Below, piece by piece: positions 11,156-18,558 of a stretch of 64,000 bases of DNA (positions are counted from its first letter, which is position 1; every line of letters starts with the position of its first letter). The translations under genes and the position numbers were made by a program. Source of the stretch: Thiofaba sp039822285 (lineage in GTDB: Bacteria > Pseudomonadota > Gammaproteobacteria > Halothiobacillales > Halothiobacillaceae); NCBI RefSeq assembly GCF_039822285.1, contig NZ_JBAJEY010000005.1, forward strand, positions 124,001 to 188,000, given 5' to 3'. The notes under the pieces were generated by a model that worked only from the letters and a program-made list of their open reading frames with translations, had not been told where the DNA came from and did no database searches.

Positions 11156-12088
11156 ATGGCAATGCCCACCATGGCCGACCGTGACGGCCTGATCTGGTAC
11201 GACGGCCAGCTGGTCGACTGGCGTGAAGCCAAGACCCATGTCCTCACTCACACCCTGCACTACGGCATGGGCGTGTTCGAGGGCGTGCGCGCCTACAAGA
11301 CCGACAAGGGCACCGCCATCTTCCGCCTGCAGGAGCATACCAAGCGCCTGCTCAACTCCGCCAAGATCCTGCGCATGGACGTGCCCTGGAGTGCCTCCGA
11401 GCTCAACGAGGCCCAGCGCGCGGTGGTTCGGGAGAACAAGCTCGAATCCGCCTACATCCGCCCCATGTGCTTCTACGGCCCGGAAGGCATGGGCCTGCGC
11501 GCCGACAACCTCAAGGTGCACTGCATCGTCGCCGCCTGGACCTGGGGCAGCTACCTCGGCGCCGAGGGCATGGAGCGCGGCATCCGGGTGAAGACCTCCT
11601 CCTTCACCCGCCACCACGTCAACATCACCATGTGCAAGGCCAAGGCCAACGGCAACTACATGAACTCCATGCTGGCCCTGCGCGAGGCGCTGCAGGACGG
11701 CTATGACGAGGCCATGCTGCTGGACGCCGAGGGCTACGTGGCCGAGGGCTCGGGCGAGAACATCTTCATCGTCCGCGACGGCGTGCTCTACACCCCTGAT
11801 CTGACCTCCGCGCTGGACGGCATCACCCGCAAGACCATCCTGCAACTGGCCGACGAACTGGGCCTGAAGGTGGTGGAAAAGCGCATCACCCGCGATGAGG
11901 TCTATGTCGCCGACGAGGCCTTCTTCACCGGCACCGCGGCCGAGGTGACCCCGATCCGCGAGGTGGACAACCGCCCGATCGGCAGCGGCTCCCGCGGCCC
12001 GATCACCGAGCGCCTGCAGGCCCTCTACTTCGACGTCGTGCATGGCCGCCATCCCAAGCACCTGGGCTGGCTGACCCCTGTGGCCTGA
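11156..12088 (+). CDS. ilvE: Branched-chain amino acid aminotransferase
   Basis: A 310-residue class IV PLP aminotransferase that catalyses the last step of Val, Leu and Ile synthesis. Evidence includes THTLHYGMGVFEGVRAYKT near 31-49, the PLP-lysine region KAKANGNYMNSM with K163 aligned to the E. coli catalytic Lys, EGSGENIF, and the C-terminal FFTGTAAEVTPI. AGGAG at 11144-11148 sits 7 nt before the ATG. The frame is open far upstream through the REP region and the end of glnE, but that extension is not coding-like. It is followed after 19 bp by the zf-CHCC gene. Confidence 0.97.
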   Translation: MAMPTMADRDGLIWYDGQLVDWREAKTHVLTHTLHYGMGVFEGVRAYKTDKGTAIFRLQEHTKRLLNSAKILRMDVPWSASELNEAQRAVVRENKLESAYIRPMCFYGPEGMGLRADNLKVHCIVAAWTWGSYLGAEGMERGIRVKTSSFTRHHVNITMCKAKANGNYMNSMLALREALQDGYDEAMLLDAEGYVAEGSGENIFIVRDGVLYTPDLTSALDGITRKTILQLADELGLKVVEKRITRDEVYVADEAFFTGTAAEVTPIREVDNRPIGSGSRGPITERLQALYFDVVHGRHPKHLGWLTPVA

Positions 12089-12107
12089 TCCTTTTGGGAG
12101 TGTAGGC

Positions 12108-12320
12108 ATGAACCCGGACACCGCATCCCACCCGCAGGACTTCAAGACCCCGAACACCGCCAAGGCGGTGAAGGTCACCCGCAAGGATTTGCCGGTGCAC
12201 TGCCCGCGCGAGGGCGAGAGCCTGTGGAACTCCCACCCGCGGGTGTACATCCCGGTCGAGGAAAACGGCGGCCGCGCCATCTGCATCTACTGCGGCACGG
12301 TGTACGAGCTGGTGGACTGA
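12108..12320 (+). CDS. Zinc-finger CHCC-domain protein
   Basis: A 70-residue protein with the zf-CHCC pattern C32...H43...C59-x2-C62, as in the C-terminus of the mitochondrial complex I 13-kDa subunit and in small bacterial proteins encoded near ilvE and LPS genes. The C-terminal ICIYCGTVYEL is the family signature. All four expected metal ligands are present. It starts 19 bp after ilvE with GGGAG upstream, so cotranslation from one mRNA is likely. Cellular role is unknown. Confidence 0.9.
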   Translation: MNPDTASHPQDFKTPNTAKAVKVTRKDLPVHCPREGESLWNSHPRVYIPVEENGGRAICIYCGTVYELVD

Positions 12321-12326
12321 CCCTTG

Positions 12327-12384
12327 TTCGCGGCGAGGGCGCCGCTCCTACACCCTACTGGTAGGAGGCCCTCCCCGGGCCGAT
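12327..12384. repeat. Inverted pair of GTAG-headed REP elements
   Basis: 12327-12351 is a REP on the minus strand (GTAGGAGCGGCGCCCTCGCC), and 12361-12384 is one on the plus strand (GTAGGAGGCCCTCCCCGGGC). The pair begins 6 bp after the zf-CHCC stop. The end of the second copy contains an ATG (12383) that could extend the next small gene, but I consider it part of the repeat. Confidence 0.85.
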
Positions 12385-12400
12385 GCCCACGAGGCCACGC

Positions 12401-12577
12401 ATGCAACTTCTGCTCGACCACCCGCTCTGGATCGTCGTCATCGTGGTGACGATCCTGTTGCACGTCGCCTTTTTCTTCGGCATCCGCCATGTGCTGCGCA
12501 AGGCCGCCAAGGACGGGGATACGCAGCAGAGCCATCAAGATGCGGCACCATCCCTCCCCCCTCGGGGGGAGGGCTAG
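12401..12577 (+). CDS. Small single-span membrane protein
   Basis: A 58-residue protein with one hydrophobic segment, HPLWIVVIVVTILLHVAFFF, then a basic stretch and a polar tail. GAGG lies 6 nt before the ATG at 12401; an earlier ATG at 12383 belongs to a REP. The last ten or so residues (PSLPPRGEG) and the TAG stop are written by a C/G-rich palindromic repeat, so the original C-terminus has probably been replaced. I do not recognise a family. Evidence for expression is the ribosome site and the clean hydrophobic helix only. Confidence 0.5.
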   Translation: MQLLLDHPLWIVVIVVTILLHVAFFFGIRHVLRKAAKDGDTQQSHQDAAPSLPPRGEG

Positions 12578-12756
12578 GGAGAGGGGGAAACGAGCGGACC
12601 GCGGGGTATCGCGGCGATACGCCGCTCCCACCACCTGCTCCCCTCCCCCTCGAGGGGGAGGGGCCGGGGGAGAGGGTGAAACCCAGTGCACCTGGAAGCG
12701 CCCCCAACCCTCCCACGAAAGACATGCCCATGCCGTGGGAGCCGCGTGCCGCGGCG
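12551..12756. repeat. Composite repeat block: two C/G-rich palindromes and two GTGGGAG REPs
   Basis: 12551-12590 is a C/G-rich palindrome ending CTAGGGAGAGGGGG. 12608-12631 is a GTGGGAG-type REP on the minus strand. 12638-12685 is a second C/G-rich palindrome ending GAGAGGGTGAAACCCA. 12735-12756 is a plus-strand GTGGGAG-type REP (GTGGGAGCCGCGTGCCGCGG). Together they fill almost the whole gap between the small membrane gene and the RlmN-like gene. Confidence 0.8.
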
Positions 12757-12802
12757 CCCCCCCTTCAGCTCTTGCACGACCAACGAGCCAGACCGCGCCC
12801 CC

Positions 12803-13828
12803 ATGACCCCCATGCGCATCGCCCACCTCCACCAACGCCTGCGTGAGCTCGGCGCCCGCCCCGGCCACCAGCAGCGCGTCCTGCAGTCCTGGGCCCAGCA
12901 GCGCCCGTTGGATCGGCGCCACAGCAAGGCCGAGGACTTCCTGCCCCTCGCCCTACGCCAGGCCCTGCCTGCCCTCTGGGTCGAACTCGACGGCCTGGCA
13001 CGCCTGGTCTCCCGCCACCCCGCCGAGGATGGCGCCGAGCGGCTGCTGGTTCAGCTTGCGGATGGGCAGACGGTGGAAACCGTGCTCCTGCCGCGCGAGG
13101 GGCTCTGCGTCTCCACCCAGGTCGGCTGCGCGGTCGGCTGCACCTTCTGCATGACCGGGCGCGAGGGGCTGCTGCGCCAGCTGGGCAGTGCCGAGATCGT
13201 CGCCCAGGTGGCGCTGGCGCGGCGCATCAGGCCGGTGAGAAAGGTGGTGTTCATGGGCATGGGGGAACCCGCGCACAACCTCGACAACGTGCTCGAGGCC
13301 ATCGAGCTGCTCGGCACCCACGGCGGCATCGGCCACAAGAACCTGGTGTTCTCCACCGTGGGCGATGAGCGCGTGTTCGCACGCCTGCCGCAGGGAGTGG
13401 TCAAGCCGGCGCTGGCGCTCTCCCTGCACAGCACCCGCCCCGAGCTGCGCGCGAGGCTCCTGCCCAAGGCGCCACGCCTCGCCCCCGAGGCGCTGGTGGC
13501 GATGGGCGAGACCTATGCCCAGGCCGTCGGCCATCCCATCCTGTATCAATGGACGGTGCTGGCCGGCATCAACGACGGTGAAGAAGAAATCGAGGGCATC
13601 GTCCGCCTGCTCAAGGGCAAGCGCGCCCTGATCAACCTGATCCCCTACAACACCACGGAGGGCCTGCCCTACCAGCGCCCCAGTCCCGAGCGCCTCACCA
13701 CCATGGCCCATGCCCTGCATGCGCGCGGCATCTACGTCACCGTGCGTCACTCCGCCGGGCAGAGCGTGGACGGCGGCTGCGGGCAGCTGCGGGCGCGGGT
13801 GATGCAGCACATCCCGCGCGTTGTGTAG
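12803..13828 (+). CDS. RlmN-like radical SAM RNA methyltransferase
   Basis: A 341-residue member of the RlmN/Cfr radical SAM methylase family. The 4Fe-4S motif is C109-x3-C113-x2-C116 (CAVGCTFC). C102 in LCVSTQVGC and C326 in DGGCGQLR align with the two catalytic cysteines of E. coli RlmN (118 and 355), so the methyl-transfer chemistry should be intact. It is somewhat short, and the usual rlmN neighbours (pilF, ispG, hisS) are absent, so it may be a paralog with another RNA target. The start is uncertain (12803 or 12812, no clear ribosome site). The TAG stop is part of a GTAG REP. Confidence 0.85.
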   Translation: MTPMRIAHLHQRLRELGARPGHQQRVLQSWAQQRPLDRRHSKAEDFLPLALRQALPALWVELDGLARLVSRHPAEDGAERLLVQLADGQTVETVLLPREGLCVSTQVGCAVGCTFCMTGREGLLRQLGSAEIVAQVALARRIRPVRKVVFMGMGEPAHNLDNVLEAIELLGTHGGIGHKNLVFSTVGDERVFARLPQGVVKPALALSLHSTRPELRARLLPKAPRLAPEALVAMGETYAQAVGHPILYQWTVLAGINDGEEEIEGIVRLLKGKRALINLIPYNTTEGLPYQRPSPERLTTMAHALHARGIYVTVRHSAGQSVDGGCGQLRARVMQHIPRVV

Positions 13829-13982
13829 GAGGCCCGCCCCGGGCCGATCTTTCAAACGCACCCTCTCGGCAGAGCGGCCCAAGGCTTGGAGAGCTCCCCG
13901 CGGGCTGCAGGCCCCTCGCCCTGTCGCGCCGAGGGCGGCGCTCCTACAAGGGGGGGCGTAGGAGGCCCGCCCCCGGGCCGAT
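13825..13982. repeat. Three GTAG-headed REP elements
   Basis: 13825-13848 (plus, GTAGGAGGCCCGCCCCGGGC) contains the stop codon of the RlmN-like gene at 13826-13828. 13924-13947 is on the minus strand (GTAGGAGCGCCGCCCTCGGC). 13958-13982 is on the plus strand and abuts the gmhB stop at 13983-13985. The cluster lies between two convergent genes. Confidence 0.85.
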
Positions 13983-14540
13983 TCACCCAGCCGCCTGCGC
14001 CAGCAGGGCCTCCACCGCCTGCGCCAGGTCATCGAACACCGGCGTATCCGCAGGCAAGCCCCCCTTGGCCAGGGTGCGCTCGCCCTTGCCAGTGCGCACC
14101 AACATCGGCCGCGCCCCCGCCGCGACGGCAGCCTCCAGGTCGCGCAGGCTGTCGCCAATCACTGGCACCCCGAAGAGGCTGCAGCCAAAATGCTCCGCGA
14201 TTTCCTCATACATGCCGGGCAAGGGCTTGCGGCAGCGGCAGCTCGACCCCGGTCCGTGCGGGCAGAAGGTGATGTAATCGACCGCCACACCCTGCTCCGC
14301 CAGCAGGGCGGCCAGCTTGTCGTGCATGGCCTGCAGGGTGACCTCATCGAACAGACCGCGGGCGATGCCGGACTGATTGGTGGCTATACCGACCGTCCAG
14401 CCCGCCTGCTTGAGGCGCGCGATGGCCTCGATGCTGCCAGGCAGCGGCACCCACTCCTCGGGAGATTTGATGAATGCATCCGAGTCCTCGTTGATCACCC
14501 CGTCGCGGTCGAGGATGACCAGCTTGATGCCGTGGTTCAT
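13983..14540 (-). CDS. gmhB: D-glycero-beta-D-manno-heptose-1,7-bisphosphate 7-phosphatase
   Basis: A 185-residue HAD-superfamily phosphatase that removes the 7-phosphate during ADP-heptose synthesis. The nucleophile motif is LDRDGVIN near residue 10, ATNQSG is motif II, the zinc site is CPHGPGSSCRCRKP, and IGDSLRDLEAA is motif IV. I chose the ATG at 14540 because it overlaps the gmhA stop (ATGA); a 22-residue upstream extension is not family-like. It forms an operon with gmhA, divergent from hldE. Confidence 0.96.
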   Translation of the reverse strand: MNHGIKLVILDRDGVINEDSDAFIKSPEEWVPLPGSIEAIARLKQAGWTVGIATNQSGIARGLFDEVTLQAMHDKLAALLAEQGVAVDYITFCPHGPGSSCRCRKPLPGMYEEIAEHFGCSLFGVPVIGDSLRDLEAAVAAGARPMLVRTGKGERTLAKGGLPADTPVFDDLAQAVEALLAQAAG

Positions 14541-15109
14541 GCCCGATCCTCCCGGAAGGCCTCGTCGATCATCGCGCACCAGATGTGGCCAATCAGGATG
14601 TGGCACTCCTGAATCCGCGGGGTGTCATCAGAGGGCACGATCAGAGCGTGATCGACCAGATCCTTGAGCGCCCCACCGCTGCCGCCGAGCAGGCCGATGG
14701 TGGTCACCCCCAGTTCGCGCGCCACCCTCACCGCCTCAATCACGTTGCGGCTGTTGCCCGAGGTGGAGATGCCGATCAGCATGTCCCCCTCGCGCGCCAG
14801 CGCCTCCACCTGGCGGGCAAAGACCTGCTCGAAACCAAAGTCGTTGCCGATCGAGGTGAGCGCCGAGGTGTCGGTGGTCAGCGCGATGGCCGGCAGGCCG
14901 CGGCGGGCATGGGCAAAGCGCCCCACCAGCTCCGCCGCGATGTGTTGCGCATCCGCCGCGCTGCCACCGTTGCCGCAGAGCAGGATCTTGCCGCCTGAGC
15001 GCAAGGCGGCAAGCAACCGCTGGCCGATGGCGTCCATGCTCGGCGCAAGCCCGCGCAGCGCGCTCACGGCCTGAAGATGATGGTCGATCTGTTGGATGAT
15101 GAAGGACAC
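14537..15109 (-). CDS. gmhA: Phosphoheptose (sedoheptulose-7-phosphate) isomerase
   Basis: A 190-residue SIS-domain isomerase that converts sedoheptulose 7-phosphate to D-glycero-D-manno-heptose 7-phosphate, the first committed step of heptose synthesis. LLCGNGGSAADAQHIAAEL and IGISTSGNSRNVIEA are the SIS phosphosugar-binding motifs. The start codon is GTG (15107-15109). It overlaps gmhB by 4 bp and is divergent from hldE with a 76-bp gap, which must hold promoters for both directions. Confidence 0.97.
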   Translation of the reverse strand: MSFIIQQIDHHLQAVSALRGLAPSMDAIGQRLLAALRSGGKILLCGNGGSAADAQHIAAELVGRFAHARRGLPAIALTTDTSALTSIGNDFGFEQVFARQVEALAREGDMLIGISTSGNSRNVIEAVRVARELGVTTIGLLGGSGGALKDLVDHALIVPSDDTPRIQECHILIGHIWCAMIDEAFREDRA

Positions 15110-15185
15110 GGGCGCACCCTACGGAAGCAAATTCACTTAGAATGCCGGGCAGCTTAATGCAGAACCGCCCGTACGACACCCCATC

Positions 15186-16613
15186 ATGCTCCTCGACCTG
15201 CCCGATTTCAGCCGAGCCCATGTGCTCGTGGCCGGCGACGTCATGCTCGACCGCTACTGGCATGGCGCCACCTCGCGCATCTCGCCCGAGGCCCCCGTGC
15301 CGGTGGTCAAGGTGGAGGGCGACGAGCTGCGCGTCGGCGGGGCGGGCAACGTCGCCCTGAACGTCACCGCACTGGGCGCCGGTGCAACCCTGGCGGCCCT
15401 GGTGGGCCACGATCCCGAGGCAGCCACCCTGCGCGAACGGCTGGAGACGGGCCGGGTCGCCTGCCGCCTGCTGGCCGCGCCCGGCAGTCGCACCATCACC
15501 AAGCTGCGCATCATCAGCCGCCACCAGCAGCTCATCCGCCTCGACTTCGAGGACGGCTTCCCCGCCGCATCCGCCGCTGCCATGCCGGAGGCGGTGCAGG
15601 GCGCACTGGCGGGCGCGGGGGCGCTGGTGCTCTCCGACTACGCCAAGGGTGCGCTCAAGCATGCGCAGGCGATGATCCAGGCCGCGCGCGCGGCCGGGGT
15701 GCCGGTGGTGGTCGACCCCAAGGGCACGGATTTCGAACGCTACCGCGGCGCGACCGTGCTCACCCCCAATCTGGCTGAATTCGAGGCCGTGGCCGGCCCC
15801 TGCATGGATGAGGCCACCCTAGTCTCACGCGGCGAGGCGCTGCGCGATCAGCTCGACCTGACCGCCCTGCTCATCACCCGCAGCGAGCGCGGCATGACCC
15901 TGCTGGTCGCCGGCCAACCCGCCCTGCACCTGCCCGCCCGCGCCCGCGAGGTATTCGATGTAACCGGTGCGGGCGACACCGTGGTCGCCGTGCTGGCGGC
16001 GGGACTTGCCGCCGGCATGCGCCTGCCCGAGGCCACCGCGCTGGCCAACCTCGCCGCGGGGGTGGTGGTCGGCAAGCTCGGCACGGCCACCGTATCACTC
16101 GACGAGCTGGCCGAGGCCATGCAGGGGCACACCCCGCTACCGACCGGGGTGATGGACGAGGAGCGCCTGCTGGAGGTCCTCGCCCGGGCGCGGGCGGCGG
16201 GCGAGCGCATCGTCATGACCAACGGTTGCTTCGACATCCTCCACCCCGGCCACATCACCTACCTGCACCAGGCCCGCGCGCTCGGCGATCGCCTGATCGT
16301 GGCGGTCAACGACGACGACTCCGTACGCCGGCTCAAGGGTCCCTCGCGCCCGGTCAACGGGCTTGAGACGCGCATGCTGATGCTGGCGGCGCTGTCCTCC
16401 GTGGACTGGGTGGTGCCCTTCAGCGAGGACACCCCCGAGCGCCTGATCTGCCGGCTCAAACCCGATGTGCTGGTCAAGGGCGGCGACTACCGGCCCGAGG
16501 ACATCGCGGGGGGCCCATGCGTCATCGACCACGGTGGTGAGGTGAAGGTTTTGGGGTTTGTCGAAGGCCATTCCACCTCGGGACTCATCGCCCGTATCCA
16601 GGAGACTCCATGA
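15186..16613 (+). CDS. hldE: Bifunctional heptose-7-phosphate kinase/heptose-1-phosphate adenylyltransferase
   Basis: A 475-residue fusion carrying two steps of ADP-heptose synthesis. Residues 1-315 are a ribokinase-type kinase with the catalytic VTGAGDTVVAVL near 258-269. Residues about 340-475 are a cytidylyltransferase-like adenylyltransferase with TNGCFDILHPGHITYL, containing the HPGH nucleotide site. Length and domain order match E. coli HldE. The stop overlaps the hldD start (ATGA). Confidence 0.98.
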   Translation: MLLDLPDFSRAHVLVAGDVMLDRYWHGATSRISPEAPVPVVKVEGDELRVGGAGNVALNVTALGAGATLAALVGHDPEAATLRERLETGRVACRLLAAPGSRTITKLRIISRHQQLIRLDFEDGFPAASAAAMPEAVQGALAGAGALVLSDYAKGALKHAQAMIQAARAAGVPVVVDPKGTDFERYRGATVLTPNLAEFEAVAGPCMDEATLVSRGEALRDQLDLTALLITRSERGMTLLVAGQPALHLPARAREVFDVTGAGDTVVAVLAAGLAAGMRLPEATALANLAAGVVVGKLGTATVSLDELAEAMQGHTPLPTGVMDEERLLEVLARARAAGERIVMTNGCFDILHPGHITYLHQARALGDRLIVAVNDDDSVRRLKGPSRPVNGLETRMLMLAALSSVDWVVPFSEDTPERLICRLKPDVLVKGGDYRPEDIAGGPCVIDHGGEVKVLGFVEGHSTSGLIARIQETP

Positions 16614-17554
16614 TCATCGTCACCGGCGGCGCCGGCTTTATCGGCAGCAACATCGTGCAGGGGCTCAACGCCCGTGGCATCACCGACATCCTGGTGGTGG
16701 ACGACCTCAAGGATGGGCGCAAATGCGTCAATCTGGCCGATGCAAACTTCCGCGACTATCTGGACAAGGACGACTTCCTCGCCCTGATCCAGCAGGGGCA
16801 CGACTTCGGCCCGATCGAGGCCGTGCTGCACCAGGGCGCCTGCTCCACCACCACCGAGTGGGACGGGCGCTTCATGATGGCCACCAACTACGACTACTCC
16901 AAGGCCCTGCTGCACTGGTGTCTCAAACACCGCATCCCCTTCCTCTATGCCTCCTCGGCCTCCGTCTACGGCGCGGGGCCGGTGTTCACGGAAGGGCGCG
17001 AGCATGAACGCCCGCTGAACGTGTACGCCTTCTCCAAGTTCCAGTTCGACCAGTACGTGCGCGCGCTGGGGCCGCTGCACAGCCCGGTGGTGGGGCTGCG
17101 CTATTTCAACGTCTACGGCCCGCGCGAGCAGCACAAGGGCGGCATGGCCAGCGTCGCCTTCCATTTCCACCGCCAGCTTTTGGAGAGCGGCAAGGTCCGC
17201 CTGTTCGAGGGCTCGGACGGCTTTGGGCCAGGCGAGCAGCGGCGCGACTTCATCCATGTGGACGATGTCGTGGCCGTCAACCTGTGGCTGATGGACCACC
17301 CCGAGGTCCGCGGCATCTTCAACCTCGGCACGGGCCGGGCGCAGAGCTTCAACGACGTCGCCCGCGCCGTCATCGCCTTCCATGGTCGCGGCGAGATCGA
17401 ATACATCCCCTTCCCTGACCATTTGAAGGGCGCCTACCAGAGCTTCACCCAGGCCGACATGCGCGCCCTGCGCGCCGCGGGTTACGCGGCGCCCTTCCTC
17501 AGCGTGGAAGAAGGCGTGCCGCGCTACCTCGCCTGGCTGAGCCAGCAAGGATGA
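16610..17554 (+). CDS. hldD: ADP-L-glycero-D-manno-heptose-6-epimerase
   Basis: A 314-residue extended short-chain dehydrogenase that epimerises ADP-D,D-heptose to ADP-L,D-heptose, the donor for LPS inner core. MIIVTGGAGFIGSNIVQGL is the NADP-binding glycine motif; YAFSKFQFD carries the YxxxK catalytic pair near 139-143; RYFNVYGPRE is a family hallmark. It is coupled by 4-bp overlaps to hldE upstream and waaF downstream. Confidence 0.98.
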   Translation: MIIVTGGAGFIGSNIVQGLNARGITDILVVDDLKDGRKCVNLADANFRDYLDKDDFLALIQQGHDFGPIEAVLHQGACSTTTEWDGRFMMATNYDYSKALLHWCLKHRIPFLYASSASVYGAGPVFTEGREHERPLNVYAFSKFQFDQYVRALGPLHSPVVGLRYFNVYGPREQHKGGMASVAFHFHRQLLESGKVRLFEGSDGFGPGEQRRDFIHVDDVVAVNLWLMDHPEVRGIFNLGTGRAQSFNDVARAVIAFHGRGEIEYIPFPDHLKGAYQSFTQADMRALRAAGYAAPFLSVEEGVPRYLAWLSQQG

Positions 17555-18558
17555 ATGCACCGCGCATCCTGATTGTCGGCCCTGCGTGGGTGGGCGACAT
17601 GGTCATGGCCCACAGCCTGGTCCAGACCCTGCTGCAACGCCATCCCGGCGCAGTGGTCGACGTGCTGGCCCCCGGCTGGTCACTGCCTCTCCTGGCCCGC
17701 ATGCCCGGGGTGCATGAGGGTATCGAAATGCCCCTCGGCCACGGGAAGTTTGGCCTTGCCACCCGCTGGCGACTGGGGCGCCGCCTGCGCGGCCGCTACG
17801 ATCAGGCCATCATCCTGCCGGGATCGCTGAAGTCCGCCCTCGTGCCTTTCTTCGCCGGCATCCCTCAGCGCACCGGCTTTCGCGGCGAACACCGCTATGG
17901 CCTGATCAACGACATGCGCCCCCTGGACAAGGCCCGCCTGCCCATGACCGTGCAGCGCTTCACGGCCCTGGGTCTGCCTGCGCATGCCGCCATGCCGCCC
18001 CCCTATCTACGGCCGCGCCTGACGGTGGACCCTGCGAACCAGGCGCGCCTGCTGCGTGAACTTTCGCTGGATACCGCCCTGCCGGTGATCGCCCTGATGC
18101 CGGGGGCCGAATACGGCCCGGCCAAGCAATGGCCCTTGGCGCATTTTGCCGAACTGGCGCGCCGCCTGATCGAATCCGGGCGGCAAGTCTGGATCCTGGG
18201 CTCCGCCAAGGACCGCGCGGCAGGCGAGGCCATCACCAGCCAAGCGGGGGCAGGCGTGCGCAACCTCTGCGGGCAGACCCGCCTTGAGGATGCGGTCGAC
18301 CTGCTCGCCCTGGCCCAGGCGGCGGTGACCAACGACTCCGGCCTCATGCACGTCGCGGCCGCCTTGGATGTCCCCACCGTCGCCCTGTTTGGCTCCTCCT
18401 CCCCTGCCCACACCCCCCCGCTCTCCGAGCGCGCGAAGGTGCTGTATCTGGGACTGGATTGCTCGCCGTGCTTCAAGCGTGTTTGTCCGCTGGGGCATAC
18501 GCGGTGTCTCTCCGAGATCCACCCCAGCCAGGTCATGGACGTCCTGCAAGTCCTCTGA
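17551..18558 (+). CDS. waaF: ADP-heptose:LPS heptosyltransferase II
   Basis: A 335-residue GT9-family enzyme that adds the second heptose to the inner core. ILIVGPAWVGDMVMAHSL is the N-terminal motif, PGAEYGPAKQWP is the donor-site region, and TNDSGLMHVAAALDVPTVAL plus CSPCFKRVCPLGHTRCL are the C-terminal WaaF hallmarks. It overlaps hldD by 4 bp and shares one base with the next gene (TGATG). Confidence 0.97.
   Translation: MNAPRILIVGPAWVGDMVMAHSLVQTLLQRHPGAVVDVLAPGWSLPLLARMPGVHEGIEMPLGHGKFGLATRWRLGRRLRGRYDQAIILPGSLKSALVPFFAGIPQRTGFRGEHRYGLINDMRPLDKARLPMTVQRFTALGLPAHAAMPPPYLRPRLTVDPANQARLLRELSLDTALPVIALMPGAEYGPAKQWPLAHFAELARRLIESGRQVWILGSAKDRAAGEAITSQAGAGVRNLCGQTRLEDAVDLLALAQAAVTNDSGLMHVAAALDVPTVALFGSSSPAHTPPLSERAKVLYLGLDCSPCFKRVCPLGHTRCLSEIHPSQVMDVLQVL

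Noticed and set aside
15110..15185. Specific -35/-10 boxes in the gmhA-hldE divergent gap
   Set aside because: Weak TTAGAAT- and TTCTAA-like hexamers exist in both directions, but spacing to -35-like boxes is poor. Promoters must be here, yet I cannot place them.
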